Source of the DNA: Rhodothermia bacterium | GTDB lineage: Bacteria > Bacteroidota > Rhodothermia > Rhodothermales > JAAAOL01 | Direction of reading: 5' to 3' | Assembly (NCBI GenBank): GCA_030428385.1 | Contig: JAUIDY010000034.1 | Span: 1 to 49,161, forward strand | Length of the DNA: 49,161 nucleotides | Shown: positions 1 through 8,155 of the stretch, piece by piece | Layout: every line of letters starts with the position of its first letter | Numbering within the stretch: position 1 is the first letter of the stretch | Position numbers and translations under genes: made by a program | The notes under the pieces: model-generated | What the model saw: only the letters and a program-made list of their open reading frames with translations | Told to the model about the DNA's origin: nothing | Database searches by the model: none

Positions 1-1398
1 GACGTGTTCGATAACGTTGGCTTCGGCCATGTTTTCAAAGCGGCAGTCGGTAAGGTGGATATCGGTGATCGGGGCGTGGGCGTAGCCGCGCAGGTACAGT
101 GCGTGCTGGCTTTTTTCGCAGGTCACATTCTGCACGTGGATGTGGCGGACGGTGGGCGTAAACGTTCCGGCATCGCCTTCCTCGTAGTAAAAGTTGACCC
201 GCACCACAGCGTCCGACACCTCGCCGACGGTGACGTTGCGCATGTAGACGTGCTCCACCACGCCGCCGCGCAGTGAGTTGGTCTTGATCCGCAGCGCCCG
301 CTCCAGGTTGGGGCTGTCCATCTGGCAGTTCTCGGCGAAGATGTGGTGTGCGCCGCCCGAGATCTCGCTGCCCATCACCACGCCGCCGTGACCGTCCTTC
401 ATCTCGCAGTTGCGCACGATGATGTTCGACGACGCCACCCCTACGCGCCGCCCGTCGGCGTTGCGACCCGACTTGATGGCGATGCAGTCGTCGCCCGTGT
501 CGAAGTAGCAGTCCTCGATTAGCACATCGGTGCAGGATTCGGGGTTACAGCCATCGTTGTTGGGGCCGTGTGTGTCCACGGTGATCCCGCGCACGGTCAC
601 GTTCTGGCACAGCACCGGGTGCACGTTCCACATCGGCGAGCGGTGGATGGTGATGCCTTCGATGAGGATGTTCTGGCAGCGGTACGGCTGGATGAAGTTG
701 GGCCTCAGGTGGTCGCCGTCGCCGAAGACGCGCTCCTCGACGGGCACACCTTGTTCCGCCATCTCGAAGAGCCGGTTGCGCGCTTCAGTCTGCGTCGGTC
801 CTTCGCTGGGGTCGCGGCCTTTCCACATCCACCAGTGCGTGTCGTCGGCCTGGCCGTCCAGCGTCCCGCTCCCCGTGATGGCGATGTTTTCTTGCTCGAA
901 GGCGTAGATCAGCGGCGAATAGTTCATCAACTCCATGCCTTCCCAGCGGCTGAACACGGCGGGCAGGTACGCGCTCGGGTTCTGGTCGAACAAGACAGTT
1001 GCCCCCTCGCTCACGTGCAGATTGACGTTCGACTTGAGGTGGATCGGTCCCGTCAAAAACGAGCCTGCCGGAACCACCACACGCCCGCCGCCTGCGGCCG
1101 TACAGGCTTCAACGGCCTGCTGAAACGCATCGGTGCAATCCGTTGTACCGTCCGCTACCGCGCCGTATTCCGTAATGTCGAAATCGGCATCGGGAAACGT
1201 CGGCGGCTGGATGCGGGCCAGTATTTCCGGCACGAGGTCCCAGCCCTCGGCGGCTTGTGCAGGAGGCGAAACGGGTGGGGGCGGGGTGGTTTCTTCTGTG
1301 CGACAACCGACGCTCAGAGTCGGCAAGAGAAACGCCAGCCCGGCTCCCGTGGCGGCATGCTTAAGGAAATCGCGGCGGGTGTGTTTGGGTTGTGTCAT
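1..1398 (-). CDS. Glycoside hydrolase family 28 polygalacturonase-like protein (3' end off window)
   Basis: Probable secreted pectinase hydrolysing alpha-1,4-galacturonan. 466 codons are open to the left edge, so the C-terminus is missing. The N-terminus has a twin-arginine motif (TRRDF, residues 7-11), a hydrophobic stretch and a lipobox-like Cys near residue 32, so export and lipid anchoring are likely. A right-handed beta-helix is inferred from the GH28 signatures, which I can place: NNDG with Asp282, the DD pair at 303-304 (GDDCIAIKSG), GHGG with His337, and RIK at 370-372. These are the known catalytic and substrate residues of the family. It lies downstream of kdgK on the same strand, fitting a role in feeding galacturonate to this locus. 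Substrate is inferred from family and context; exo versus endo mode cannot be told. The start codon overlaps the first unit of a hairpin repeat array. Confidence 0.9.
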   Translation of the reverse strand, partial: MTQPKHTRRDFLKHAATGAGLAFLLPTLSVGCRTEETTPPPPVSPPAQAAEGWDLVPEILARIQPPTFPDADFDITEYGAVADGTTDCTDAFQQAVEACTAAGGGRVVVPAGSFLTGPIHLKSNVNLHVSEGATVLFDQNPSAYLPAVFSRWEGMELMNYSPLIYAFEQENIAITGSGTLDGQADDTHWWMWKGRDPSEGPTQTEARNRLFEMAEQGVPVEERVFGDGDHLRPNFIQPYRCQNILIEGITIHRSPMWNVHPVLCQNVTVRGITVDTHGPNNDGCNPESCTDVLIEDCYFDTGDDCIAIKSGRNADGRRVGVASSNIIVRNCEMKDGHGGVVMGSEISGGAHHIFAENCQMDSPNLERALRIKTNSLRGGVVEHVYMRNVTVGEVSDAVVRVNFYYEEGDAGTFTPTVRHIHVQNVTCEKSQHALYLRGYAHAPITDIHLTDCRFENMAEANVIEHV

Positions 1399-1530
1399 TG
1401 GCTTTGCGTCATTGGCCCTGTGGGCGTCATGAATGGACGGCGTCCATGTCAGTTGCGAGCTTCGCTCGCGTCAATAGCAGGCTGCGCCTGTGTCAGTTGC
1501 GGACTGCGTCCGCGTCATTGGTTGTCATTC
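1394..1530 (+). repeat. Modular GTCA-hairpin array, locus 1 (seven units)
   Basis: Consecutive units with no gaps: 1394-1407 (stem 2), 1408-1425 (stem 4), 1426-1447, 1448-1469, 1470-1491, 1492-1513 (stem 6 each) and 1514-1523 (stem 0), then a trailing GTCATTC. Each unit is GTCA, three variable bases, a left arm, a three-base loop and the complementary right arm (for example GCGAGC, TTC, GCTCGC). The arms differ between units but stay complementary, except one G-T pair in 1470-1491. The first unit overlaps the start codon of the GH28 gene. Confidence 0.85.
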
Positions 1531-1540
1531 TAGCATCACG

Positions 1541-1590
1541 CTCCCATTCTCCCACGCTCCCATTCTCCCACACTCCCATTCCCACCCTCT
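1541..1590 (+). repeat. CTCCCATTCTCCCA low-complexity dispersed repeat
   Basis: Pyrimidine-rich tandem of CTCCCATT/CTCCCACG-type octamers in the gap between the GH28 gene and kdgK. Related stretches occur at 12901-12932, 14404-14438, 27021-27047 and 29273-29312, in either orientation, always at gene borders. Confidence 0.6.
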
Positions 1591-1593
1591 CAA

Positions 1594-2622
1594 TCACCGC
1601 TCCACCCGCCCGGAGCCGCTGCCCGCGACCAGACTCTCCACTTCTGCCTTCGAGGCTAGGTTAAAATCACCCGGGATGGTTTGTTTGAGGCACGAGGCGG
1701 CCACGGCAAATTCCAGCGCCTGGCGCGTGTCGTCTTTCGTCAAAAGGCCCGCAATGAGGCCACCCGCAAAAGAATCGCCACCGCCGACGCGGTCGATGAG
1801 GTGGATGTCGTAGCGCTGCGAGCGGTAGGGCGTGCTGCACTCGGCGTCGTCCAGCATCATTGCGCTCCAGCCGTTGCGCGACGCCGAGAAGCTCTCGCGC
1901 AAGGTGATGGCGACGGTTTGGAAGTCGTACTCGGCCTTTAACTTGTGCGCCAGCCGGAAGTAGGCTTCTTCGTCGAGGTGGGCGGCTTCCACGTCGGTGG
2001 TGCCCGCCTTCATGCCGAGGCTTTTTTCAGCGTCTTCCTCGTTGGCAATGCAGACGTCCACGTATTCCATCAGCGGTTGCATGGTCGCCTGCGCTTCCTG
2101 CACCGTCCACAGCTTCTTCCGGTAGTTGAGGTCACATGAGATGGTGACACCAGCGGCCTTCGCGGCTTTGCAGAGTTCAACGAGGGTGCGGCGTGGCGTT
2201 TCGCCGAGCGCCGGGGTGATGCCCGTCCAGTGAAACCACTTCGTGCCGTCGAGCAGGGCGTCGAAGTCGAGTTCGTCGGGCGAAAGGGTGGTGACGGCGG
2301 CATGGGCGCGGTCGTAGACCACCTTCGAGCCCCGCTGGCTGGCCCCGGTTTCGAGGAAATAGATGCCCACGCGGTCGCCGCCGCGCACGATGAAGCGGTC
2401 CGAGACGCCGTAGCGCCGCAGGTGGTTGACGGCGCTCTGTCCGATTTCGTGGGTGGGCAGCTTGGTGACGAAGTAGCTTTCGAGGCCGTAGTTGGAGAGC
2501 GAAACCGCGACGTTCGCCTCGCCGCCGCCAAAGACAACGTCGAAGCTCTGTGCCTGCGTAAACCGTTGGAAGCCCGGCGTCGAGAGCCGGAGCATGATTT
2601 CGCCGAGGGTGATGACTTTCAT
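1594..2622 (-). CDS. kdgK: 2-keto-3-deoxygluconate kinase (PfkB family)
   Basis: Phosphorylates 2-keto-3-deoxygluconate to KDPG with ATP, in the cytoplasm. 342 residues, normal for PfkB/ribokinase-fold sugar kinases. The N-terminal GGGEANVA stretch (about residues 32-39) matches the first PfkB signature and its sugar-binding region; the second signature DRVGGGDSFAGG carries the catalytic base Asp283. KDG specificity is inferred from the next gene upstream (KDPG aldolase) and the uronate genes around it; sequence alone would leave other sugar acids or fructose possible. It follows eda on the same strand across a gap of about 165 bases that is filled by dispersed repeats, so it may still be cotranscribed. 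Confidence 0.92.
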   Translation of the reverse strand: MKVITLGEIMLRLSTPGFQRFTQAQSFDVVFGGGEANVAVSLSNYGLESYFVTKLPTHEIGQSAVNHLRRYGVSDRFIVRGGDRVGIYFLETGASQRGSKVVYDRAHAAVTTLSPDELDFDALLDGTKWFHWTGITPALGETPRRTLVELCKAAKAAGVTISCDLNYRKKLWTVQEAQATMQPLMEYVDVCIANEEDAEKSLGMKAGTTDVEAAHLDEEAYFRLAHKLKAEYDFQTVAITLRESFSASRNGWSAMMLDDAECSTPYRSQRYDIHLIDRVGGGDSFAGGLIAGLLTKDDTRQALEFAVAASCLKQTIPGDFNLASKAEVESLVAGSGSGRVER

Positions 2623-2672
2623 GGGTGGTGCAGTAGGTTTTTTAATTTGGATGCAGCAAGCAATTCGTTCGT

Positions 2673-2767
2673 GTCATCTCGACGAGCCTTGCGAGCAGAG
2701 ATCTCGCCCACGTGATCGTTTATCTAAACCTGAAAGTGGGAGGTCCCTCACCTACGTTCGGGATGAC
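2673..2767. repeat. Inverted pair of GTCATCCCGA-type dispersed repeats
   Basis: A plus-strand copy begins GTCATCTCGACGAG at 2673 and ends in GATCTCG near 2706. A minus-strand copy begins GTCATCCCGAACG at 2767 and runs to about 2738. Other copies are at 20983-21011 and 46489-46520. The conserved ends ATCCC and GGGAT can pair as a hairpin. Between the two copies lies GTTTATCTAAAC (2718-2729), an imperfect palindrome of unknown meaning. Confidence 0.65.
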
Positions 2768-2786
2768 AAGGGGCAAAGGGTGAGGG

Positions 2787-3461
2787 TTATCCTGCGCGGC
2801 CTTCAGCGACGCTGCGGCAGAGCGTGCGGGCGTTTTCGGTGAGGGTGGCGTAGTCGCCGTCCGCGATGGCTTTTTTGTCGAGCAGGGCGCTGCCGACGCC
2901 CACGGCGCAGGCCCCGGCACGAATCCAGTCGCCTGCGTTGGTCAACGAAACGCCGCCCGTGGGCATGATGCGCAGATGCGGCATCGGGGCTTTGACGGCT
3001 TTAAAAAAGGGCATCCCCAACACATCGGCAGGAAAAACCTTCACCACGTCGGCTCCGGCTTCGGTGGCGGCCTGAATCTCGGTGGGTGTAAACGCACCAG
3101 GCATGGCAAGTGCGCCGAGGCGGTGGGCTTCGTCGATCACGTCTTTCTTGAATACGGGGCTGACCACGTAGCGGGCCCCGGCGTCGATGGCTTGCCGCGT
3201 CACCTCGGGGGTGAGGACGGAGCCAACGCCGACCTGTACGGTGTCGGACATCTCCCGCGCCATCGCCTCGATAACGTGTAGGGCGTTCGGGGTGGTCATG
3301 GTGATCTCGATGGCTGTGACGCCGCCGTCGCGGACAGCTTCGACGACGCGCAGCAGCTTTTCAGCGTTGGCCATGCGGATGACGGCGATGACACCTCGGT
3401 CGAGCAAGGTTTCCAGCAGCGCTTCCTGCGCCGTCGTTGTGGGGGATGGGGTGGTTTCCAT
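2787..3461 (-). CDS. eda: KDPG/KHG aldolase (2-dehydro-3-deoxyphosphogluconate aldolase)
   Basis: Class I aldolase splitting KDPG into pyruvate and glyceraldehyde-3-phosphate, the last step of the uronate pathway and of the Entner-Doudoroff route. 224 residues, a normal size. The Schiff-base lysine is Lys141 in VVKVFPADVLG, and Glu52 in IEITMTTPNA fits the family's general acid/base. The start codon overlaps the uxaB stop codon (TAATG), which suggests translational coupling. It is cotranscribed with uxaB and probably controlled by the same operator. The product call is firm; whether it also accepts KHG cannot be read from sequence. Confidence 0.95.
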   Translation of the reverse strand: METTPSPTTTAQEALLETLLDRGVIAVIRMANAEKLLRVVEAVRDGGVTAIEITMTTPNALHVIEAMAREMSDTVQVGVGSVLTPEVTRQAIDAGARYVVSPVFKKDVIDEAHRLGALAMPGAFTPTEIQAATEAGADVVKVFPADVLGMPFFKAVKAPMPHLRIMPTGGVSLTNAGDWIRAGACAVGVGSALLDKKAIADGDYATLTENARTLCRSVAEGRAG

Positions 3462-4966
3462 TAGCGTTTTATGTCGGGTACGTGGGTTTCCAGCGCGGCA
3501 GGGACACCAAGGCGGGCGGCATCTACCAGGGCCTGCGTGACCCGGTCGACAAACCCCGGCAAGGCATCGAGGGCCGTGCCCCAGCGTTCGGCATTCTGGG
3601 CGATCGCCGTGACCGCCTGTTGCACCTGCGCTTCGTCGTCAAGACAGACATCCTTCCAGATGGCGTGCCAGTACGCAGCGGCATCATCGGTGCGCAAACC
3701 GGCAGGGCGATAGGTGGGATGCTGGAGCAGCAGGAAGCACGCAAATCCGAAGGTGAGCGCAGGCGGCAGGGTGTGATGCTTGCGGGTGTAGGCCAACAGC
3801 GACGGCAACACCCGCACGCGCAGTTTCATCGTCTGCTGGAAGGTAATATCTAGCAACTTGTGCTGGATGAAGGGATTGCTGAATCGGTCAATCACGGCCT
3901 CTCCAAAAGCCTCAGCCTGGGTACGATCGCTGTCAAGGCTAGGCACGATTTCGCGGTGCACCGCTTGCCGGATAAATTCTCCCACCACGTCATCACCCAC
4001 CGCGTCGCCTACCATCTCGAAGCCGCACAACAGCGCCAGCGGTACGCTCACCGTGTGCGCCCCGTTGAGGATACGCACCTTGCGCTCGCGGAAAGGCGCA
4101 ATGTTGTCGGTGACCACCACGCCGGGGTCGATGCCAGCAAGCGGAAAGCGGGATTTGATGGTGCCATTGCCCTCGATGGCCCACAGCCGATACGGCTCGG
4201 CGACGGTCAACAAATCGTCTTGATAGCCTAGCTCGTTTTGCAAGTCGGCTGCTTCATCGGAGGGTGGGGTGCCGGGCACGATGCGGTCCACCAGCGTATT
4301 GTGAAACGTGTTGGCATCGTTGAGCCACCGCAGGAACGCAGCACCTAGGTTCCATTGCGTAGCCAGGCGTTGCACGATATCAAACAGCACCGCGCCATTG
4401 TTCTCGATCAACTCGCATGGCAACACGATGATGCCTTTGGTCGGGTCGTACATAAACGCACGGGCGCGTTCGTACAGCCACGCGGTCAGCTTACCGGGAA
4501 ACGAGCGCGGCGGCGTCAGGCTGAGCTGATCGGTGGCGTCGTAGGTGATGCCGACCTCGGTGGTGTTGGAGATGATGATGGATACGTCGGGGTTGTGCGC
4601 ACAGGCCAGCACCTCCGGCCATTGTTCCCGCGAAGACAAGGCCCGGCTCACGGACGTAATCACGTGCTGCTGATCCACGATGGCGCCGTGTGCCTGGCCC
4701 CGCACCAACAGCGTATACAGGCCATCCTGGTTGTTGAAAGACTGGGTGCGTCCGCTGCCCGTCGAGCCGACCATCACCACGCGCCCGTTGAAGACGCCGT
4801 TGCGGTTGGCCCGGTCCACAAAATAGTCGGCGAAGCCACGCAGGAAGGCCCCGGTTCCGAACTGCAGGATGCGTTCGGGCAGCGCCAACAGGGCGTCTAG
4901 CGACACGGTCCCCGCTTCGAGGGCCGAGAGCGTGGATTGATTCAGGGAAGGCAAGGCAGGCTCCAT
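3461..4966 (-). CDS. uxaB: Tagaturonate reductase (altronate oxidoreductase)
   Basis: NADH-dependent reduction of D-tagaturonate to D-altronate in galacturonate breakdown. 501 residues, close to UxaB/mannitol-dehydrogenase family length. The N-terminal half begins with ILQFGTGAFLRGF, the dinucleotide-binding glycine motif of polyol-specific long-chain dehydrogenases, followed by VVMVGSTGSGR. A fructuronate reductase (UxuB) would be the closest alternative, but altronate dehydratase in the same locus favours UxaB. First gene of the uxaB-eda-(kdgK-GH28) run; its stop overlaps the eda start by one base. A promoter-like pair of hexamers with a palindrome between them lies just upstream. Confidence 0.92.
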   Translation of the reverse strand: MEPALPSLNQSTLSALEAGTVSLDALLALPERILQFGTGAFLRGFADYFVDRANRNGVFNGRVVMVGSTGSGRTQSFNNQDGLYTLLVRGQAHGAIVDQQHVITSVSRALSSREQWPEVLACAHNPDVSIIISNTTEVGITYDATDQLSLTPPRSFPGKLTAWLYERARAFMYDPTKGIIVLPCELIENNGAVLFDIVQRLATQWNLGAAFLRWLNDANTFHNTLVDRIVPGTPPSDEAADLQNELGYQDDLLTVAEPYRLWAIEGNGTIKSRFPLAGIDPGVVVTDNIAPFRERKVRILNGAHTVSVPLALLCGFEMVGDAVGDDVVGEFIRQAVHREIVPSLDSDRTQAEAFGEAVIDRFSNPFIQHKLLDITFQQTMKLRVRVLPSLLAYTRKHHTLPPALTFGFACFLLLQHPTYRPAGLRTDDAAAYWHAIWKDVCLDDEAQVQQAVTAIAQNAERWGTALDALPGFVDRVTQALVDAARLGVPAALETHVPDIKR

Positions 4967-4974
4967 AAAAATTA

Positions 4975-5004
4975 GGTATACTTAATCGGTTAAGTTAAGG
5001 TCAA
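4975..5004 (-). promoter_or_regulatory. Candidate promoter of uxaB
   Basis: On the minus strand TTGACC (4999-5004) and TATACC (4975-4980) are separated by 18 bases, a sigma-70-like arrangement. The predicted transcript start would be only a few bases from the uxaB ATG at 4966. The LacI-type palindrome fills the spacer, as expected for repression. Confidence 0.4.
4981..4994. promoter_or_regulatory. Probable LacI-family operator upstream of uxaB
   Basis: CTTAATCGGTTAAG has perfect CTTAA/TTAAG arms around a CG-containing centre, typical of LacI-family sites. It starts 14 bases before the uxaB ATG, and 12 of 14 bases match the site at 10873-10886 before uxaA. The LacI-type gene lies directly upstream. 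Confidence 0.65.
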
Positions 5005-5010
5005 AAAAAA

Positions 5011-5026
5011 GTCATCATATGAGTTT
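5011..5026. promoter_or_regulatory. Shared motif GTCATCATATGAGTTT upstream of uxaB
   Basis: 14 of 16 bases are identical to GTGATCATATGACTTT at 9273-9288 upstream of dctP. Both lie about 45-50 bases before a start codon of the same locus and both contain the palindromic core TCATATGA. A second regulator site or a promoter element is possible. Confidence 0.35.
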
Positions 5027-5029
5027 CCC

Positions 5030-6085
5030 TTATGATTTCACACGGGCTAGGGGCACTTCGTCCAAGGTTGCGTCCAGGTGATTGCGGGACGGGATGATGA
5101 GGCTGGTGTTAAGGACCAGGTGTTGCGGCGGTTTGTCTTCTTTGCTTTCCACCTCGTTGAGCAGAATTTCGATGGCGTATTTACCGATCTGGTGGGCCGG
5201 CTGGTTGATGCAAATGTGCGGGTAAGTGTGAAACTCGCTCATGGTACCCTCGCCGAAGCTGAGGATCTGGAGTTTGCCCTGCAACGCAGGCGCATACTTG
5301 CGGATGGCGGCTCGAATACCAAGGCTAACGGGGAAGGTGGTGGCGAAGACGGCTTCAGGAATGTTGCCGCTTTGCAGGATCTCGCCGAAGGCATCAAAGC
5401 CATGCCGTTCGTCGAAGCCGCCTTCGATGATCCAGGGGGCGTGGAGCGGGATGTTGTGTTTGCGCAGTGCATCTTCGTAGCCCAGCCGCCGTTCGCGCCC
5501 GATGGTCACGGCGCTTGTTCCAGCGATATGCGCAATTTTCCGATAGCCTTGTTCGATGAGGTAGTTTACGGCTTCGAACGAGCCTTTGCGGTCGTCAACG
5601 GTCACGCTGCTAAACCCAAGCCCCTCGATCTGGCGGTCGAAGAAAACCAGGGGCATATTCATGGCGCGCACCTGCTCGTACACGGCCAGGTCGGGCGGTT
5701 GCTTGGAGGCCGAGACCAGCAGGCCGTCCACCCGCATTGCCAGCAGCCGCTCGATGTGCTGGCGTTCCAGGTCGGCTTTTTCGTTCGACACGGCCAGCAC
5801 GATGCCGTAGCCCCGCTCTGTGGCTTTTTCCTGAATGGCTTCGATGCAGGAGGAAAAGAAGGTGTGCGCAATCTTGGGGACCACCACGCCGAGCGTGTGC
5901 GACCGCTGCGACGATAGTGAGCGCGCCAGCAGGTTAGGCGTGTAACCCATTTCCGCTGCCGTCTTTTTGACCAATTCCCGCGTCTCCGTGGAGATGTCGG
6001 GATGGTCGCGCAAGGCTTTGGACACACTCACCTTGGTGATATTCAGTCGCCGCGCAATGTCGATCAGCCGTACGCGTTTTCCCAT
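5030..6085 (-). CDS. LacI-family transcriptional regulator
   Basis: DNA-binding repressor with sugar-sensing domain, 351 residues, normal for the family. The N-terminus VRLIDIARRLNITKVSVSKAL is a LacI-type helix-turn-helix (about residues 5-25), followed by the hinge helix segment NLLARSLSSQRS (about 55-66) and a periplasmic-binding-protein-like ligand domain starting LGVVVPKI. It stands 63 bases before uxaB on the same strand, among uronate genes, with matching palindromes before uxaA and uxaB, so it most likely controls this locus in response to a uronate or a pathway intermediate. Effector identity is inference. No copy of the uxaA/uxaB palindrome is visible before its own start. Confidence 0.93.
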   Translation of the reverse strand: MGKRVRLIDIARRLNITKVSVSKALRDHPDISTETRELVKKTAAEMGYTPNLLARSLSSQRSHTLGVVVPKIAHTFFSSCIEAIQEKATERGYGIVLAVSNEKADLERQHIERLLAMRVDGLLVSASKQPPDLAVYEQVRAMNMPLVFFDRQIEGLGFSSVTVDDRKGSFEAVNYLIEQGYRKIAHIAGTSAVTIGRERRLGYEDALRKHNIPLHAPWIIEGGFDERHGFDAFGEILQSGNIPEAVFATTFPVSLGIRAAIRKYAPALQGKLQILSFGEGTMSEFHTYPHICINQPAHQIGKYAIEILLNEVESKEDKPPQHLVLNTSLIIPSRNHLDATLDEVPLARVKS

Positions 6086-6112
6086 GGTTGTTGGGTCGGT
6101 TAGGTCAGAAAG

Positions 6113-6150
6113 GGCTGTCAGCTATCGGCTGTCAGCTTTTGGGAGTCAGC
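6113..6150 (+). repeat. GGCTGTCAGCTATCGG dispersed repeat, copy 1
   Basis: Internally repetitive sequence built from GGCTGTCAGC and GCTATCGG elements, upstream of lacI. Related copies are at 27106-27140 and 40745-40777, also at gene starts. Confidence 0.55.
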
Positions 6151-6209
6151 GCTGTTGATCATCATATTGCCCTGCCGGGCCATCATTCGAGTTAACAACA
6201 TTCGATGCC

Positions 6210-6285
6210 GATCAATGACGCGGACGCCGTCCGCAAGTGACGCACCAGCACGGTGCATATGACGTGGGCGTAGCCCACAAATCTA
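6210..6285 (-). repeat. Modular GTCA-hairpin array, locus 2
   Basis: Read on the minus strand: a unit at 6264-6285 whose first four bases are TAGA instead of GTCA (stem GTGGGC, loop TAC, stem GCCCAC), then 6242-6263 and 6220-6241 (both stem 6, 22 bases), then a stemless 10-base unit at 6210-6219. The altered first unit contains the TAG stop of dctM. The array fills much of the gap between dctM and lacI. Confidence 0.8.
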
Positions 6286-7578
6286 GAAACCAAACACCCG
6301 TGGCAGCCAGAGGCTGAGTTCAGGTACATACGTCACAATCATCAGCGAGACGATCATGGCGGCGAACAGCGGCAGCAACGGCCGCACCACCCGCGTAATC
6401 GGAATCTCGGCGATGCTGCACCCGATGAACAACACACTGCCTACGGGCGGCGTGCAGAGTCCCACGCACAGGTTCAGTACCATAACGATGCCAAAGTGCG
6501 TCGGGTCCATGCCCATCTCCATCACAATCGGGAGGAAGATGGGCGTGAAGATGAGCACGGCGGGCGTCATGTCCATAAACGTGCCCACGGCCAGCAGCAC
6601 CAGGTTGATAATCAGCAGGATCACAATCGGGTTGTCCGAGAGCGAAACCAGCGCATAGCTCACGTTCTGCGGAATGTTTTCATACGCCATCACCCACGAC
6701 AGCGCCATCGACGTGCCGATGAGCAGCATCACGATGGCCGTCGTTTTCACCGTTTCGAGCAGGATGTCAGGCAGTTTGGGTAGCCGGATTTCGCGGTAGA
6801 TCATACCCAGCACAAACGCATAGGCCACCGCCACCGCCGAGGCCTCGGTAGCCGTAAAGATCCCTGCCACAATCCCGCCGATGACGACGATCAGCATAAA
6901 CAGGCTCGGCAGTGCGTCCACAAACGTCTTGAACAAGACGCCCAACCTCAGGGCTTCGGCCCGGGGATAGCCCCGGCGGGCGGCAATCACGCCCGCGACA
7001 ATCATGAGCGAGAGGCCCACAAGGATGCCGGGGATGTAGCCCGCGAGAAACAGTGCGGCGATGGACACACCGCCCGACGCCAGCGAATACACAATGAGAA
7101 TGTTGGAGGGCGGAATGACCAGCCCTGTCGTTGCCGAGGTTATGTTGACCGCTGCGCCGTAGCCTTCGTCGTAGCCTTCTTCCTTCATGCGCGGGGCCAT
7201 CACGCCGCCCACGCCCGACGCGGCCGCCACCGACGAGCCGGAAATGGCCCCAAACAGCATGGCTGCCACAATGTTAACGTGCGCCAGCCCGCCCGGCAGC
7301 ACCCCGACGATGCTTTTGGCGAGGTCGATCAGCCTTCGGGCTATCCCGCCGTGACTCATCAGTTGCCCGGCGAGGATAAAGAACGGAATGGCCAGCAGTG
7401 CAAAGCTGTCCAGCCCCGTCGCCATGCGTTGCGCCACAGTGGTGACGGCCGGGGCCGGGGCAATACTCACCAGCATCGTGCACACCGCCGAGATCCCGAT
7501 GCTGAACGCAATCGGAACGCCCATCATCAGCAGGACGATGAAGGTGAAGACAAGGACAAAAACTTCAAATAGCTCCAT
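6283..7578 (-). CDS. dctM: TRAP transporter large permease (DctM type)
   Basis: Membrane subunit that drives substrate import using an ion gradient. 431 residues with about eleven to twelve hydrophobic segments across the whole length, and the typical start MELFEVFVLVFTFIVLLMMG. It is the last gene of dctP-dctQ-dctM, with 42 bases between dctQ and its start. Context among uronate genes suggests the cargo is galacturonate or a short oligogalacturonide; the substrate cannot be read from sequence. The TAG stop lies inside a degenerate hairpin repeat unit. Confidence 0.93.
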   Translation of the reverse strand: MELFEVFVLVFTFIVLLMMGVPIAFSIGISAVCTMLVSIAPAPAVTTVAQRMATGLDSFALLAIPFFILAGQLMSHGGIARRLIDLAKSIVGVLPGGLAHVNIVAAMLFGAISGSSVAAASGVGGVMAPRMKEEGYDEGYGAAVNITSATTGLVIPPSNILIVYSLASGGVSIAALFLAGYIPGILVGLSLMIVAGVIAARRGYPRAEALRLGVLFKTFVDALPSLFMLIVVIGGIVAGIFTATEASAVAVAYAFVLGMIYREIRLPKLPDILLETVKTTAIVMLLIGTSMALSWVMAYENIPQNVSYALVSLSDNPIVILLIINLVLLAVGTFMDMTPAVLIFTPIFLPIVMEMGMDPTHFGIVMVLNLCVGLCTPPVGSVLFIGCSIAEIPITRVVRPLLPLFAAMIVSLMIVTYVPELSLWLPRVFGF

Positions 7579-7620
7579 AAACGGGAGGGCGAAAGCGGGT
7601 GAACGTGGACGGAGGGGAGG

Positions 7621-8148
7621 TCAAACCGTTGCCGGAGGTGGGTCTTGCTCCGGTTGCGCGTCGGGAGATTCGGTGTCTTTGCCTGCAAGCTGCTCCACAA
7701 TCTCAACCCCGGCATACATCATGATCAGCAGGCCGCTGAGAGGGATGACGAGGTACACCACACCGAGCGGCACGCCGAGCGCCGCTGAGGTCTGCCCAAA
7801 GCGCAGCATGAGGACCACTAGCCGCGTGCCGCCTCCTACGAGTACGGCGAGGGCAAACACAAAAATCAGTGCTTCAATGGTTATTTCCAGCGTGCGCCGC
7901 GAGCGTCCCTGAAGCTTCATCGGCACCAAGTCGATGGCGAGGTGCAGCTTTTTGCCCACCGCATAGGCCGAGCCCAGCAGCCCGATCCAGATCAGCAGGT
8001 AGCGCGCCAACTCTTCGGTGTAGGAACTGGGATCTTGCAACGCCCAGCGCGTGAACACCTGCCACAATACATTCAGCACAGCAAATCCCATCAGCGCAAT
8101 GAGGAACCACGCCAGGGCTTTGTCGATGGCATCGCGAAATGTTTTCAT
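7621..8148 (-). CDS. dctQ: TRAP transporter small permease (DctQ type)
   Basis: Four-helix membrane partner of DctM. I chose the start at MKTFRDAIDKALAWFLIALMGF (8148), giving 175 residues, the family's normal size. An upstream in-frame start would add about 30 proline-rich residues that belong to the sequence opposite dctP's end. Four hydrophobic helices are visible, with the conserved amphipathic stretch IGLLGSAYAVGKKLHLAIDLV between helices two and three. The start is seven bases after the dctP stop, so the genes form one operon. The C-terminal tail is acidic and proline-rich. Confidence 0.88.
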   Translation of the reverse strand: MKTFRDAIDKALAWFLIALMGFAVLNVLWQVFTRWALQDPSSYTEELARYLLIWIGLLGSAYAVGKKLHLAIDLVPMKLQGRSRRTLEITIEALIFVFALAVLVGGGTRLVVLMLRFGQTSAALGVPLGVVYLVIPLSGLLIMMYAGVEIVEQLAGKDTESPDAQPEQDPPPATV

Positions 8149-8155
8149 GAGGGAA

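Noticed and set aside
1394-1530. A CRISPR array, because of the 22-base periodicity
   Set aside because: Units share only GTCA and hairpin geometry, vary in length, have no spacers between identical repeats, and no cas gene is present.
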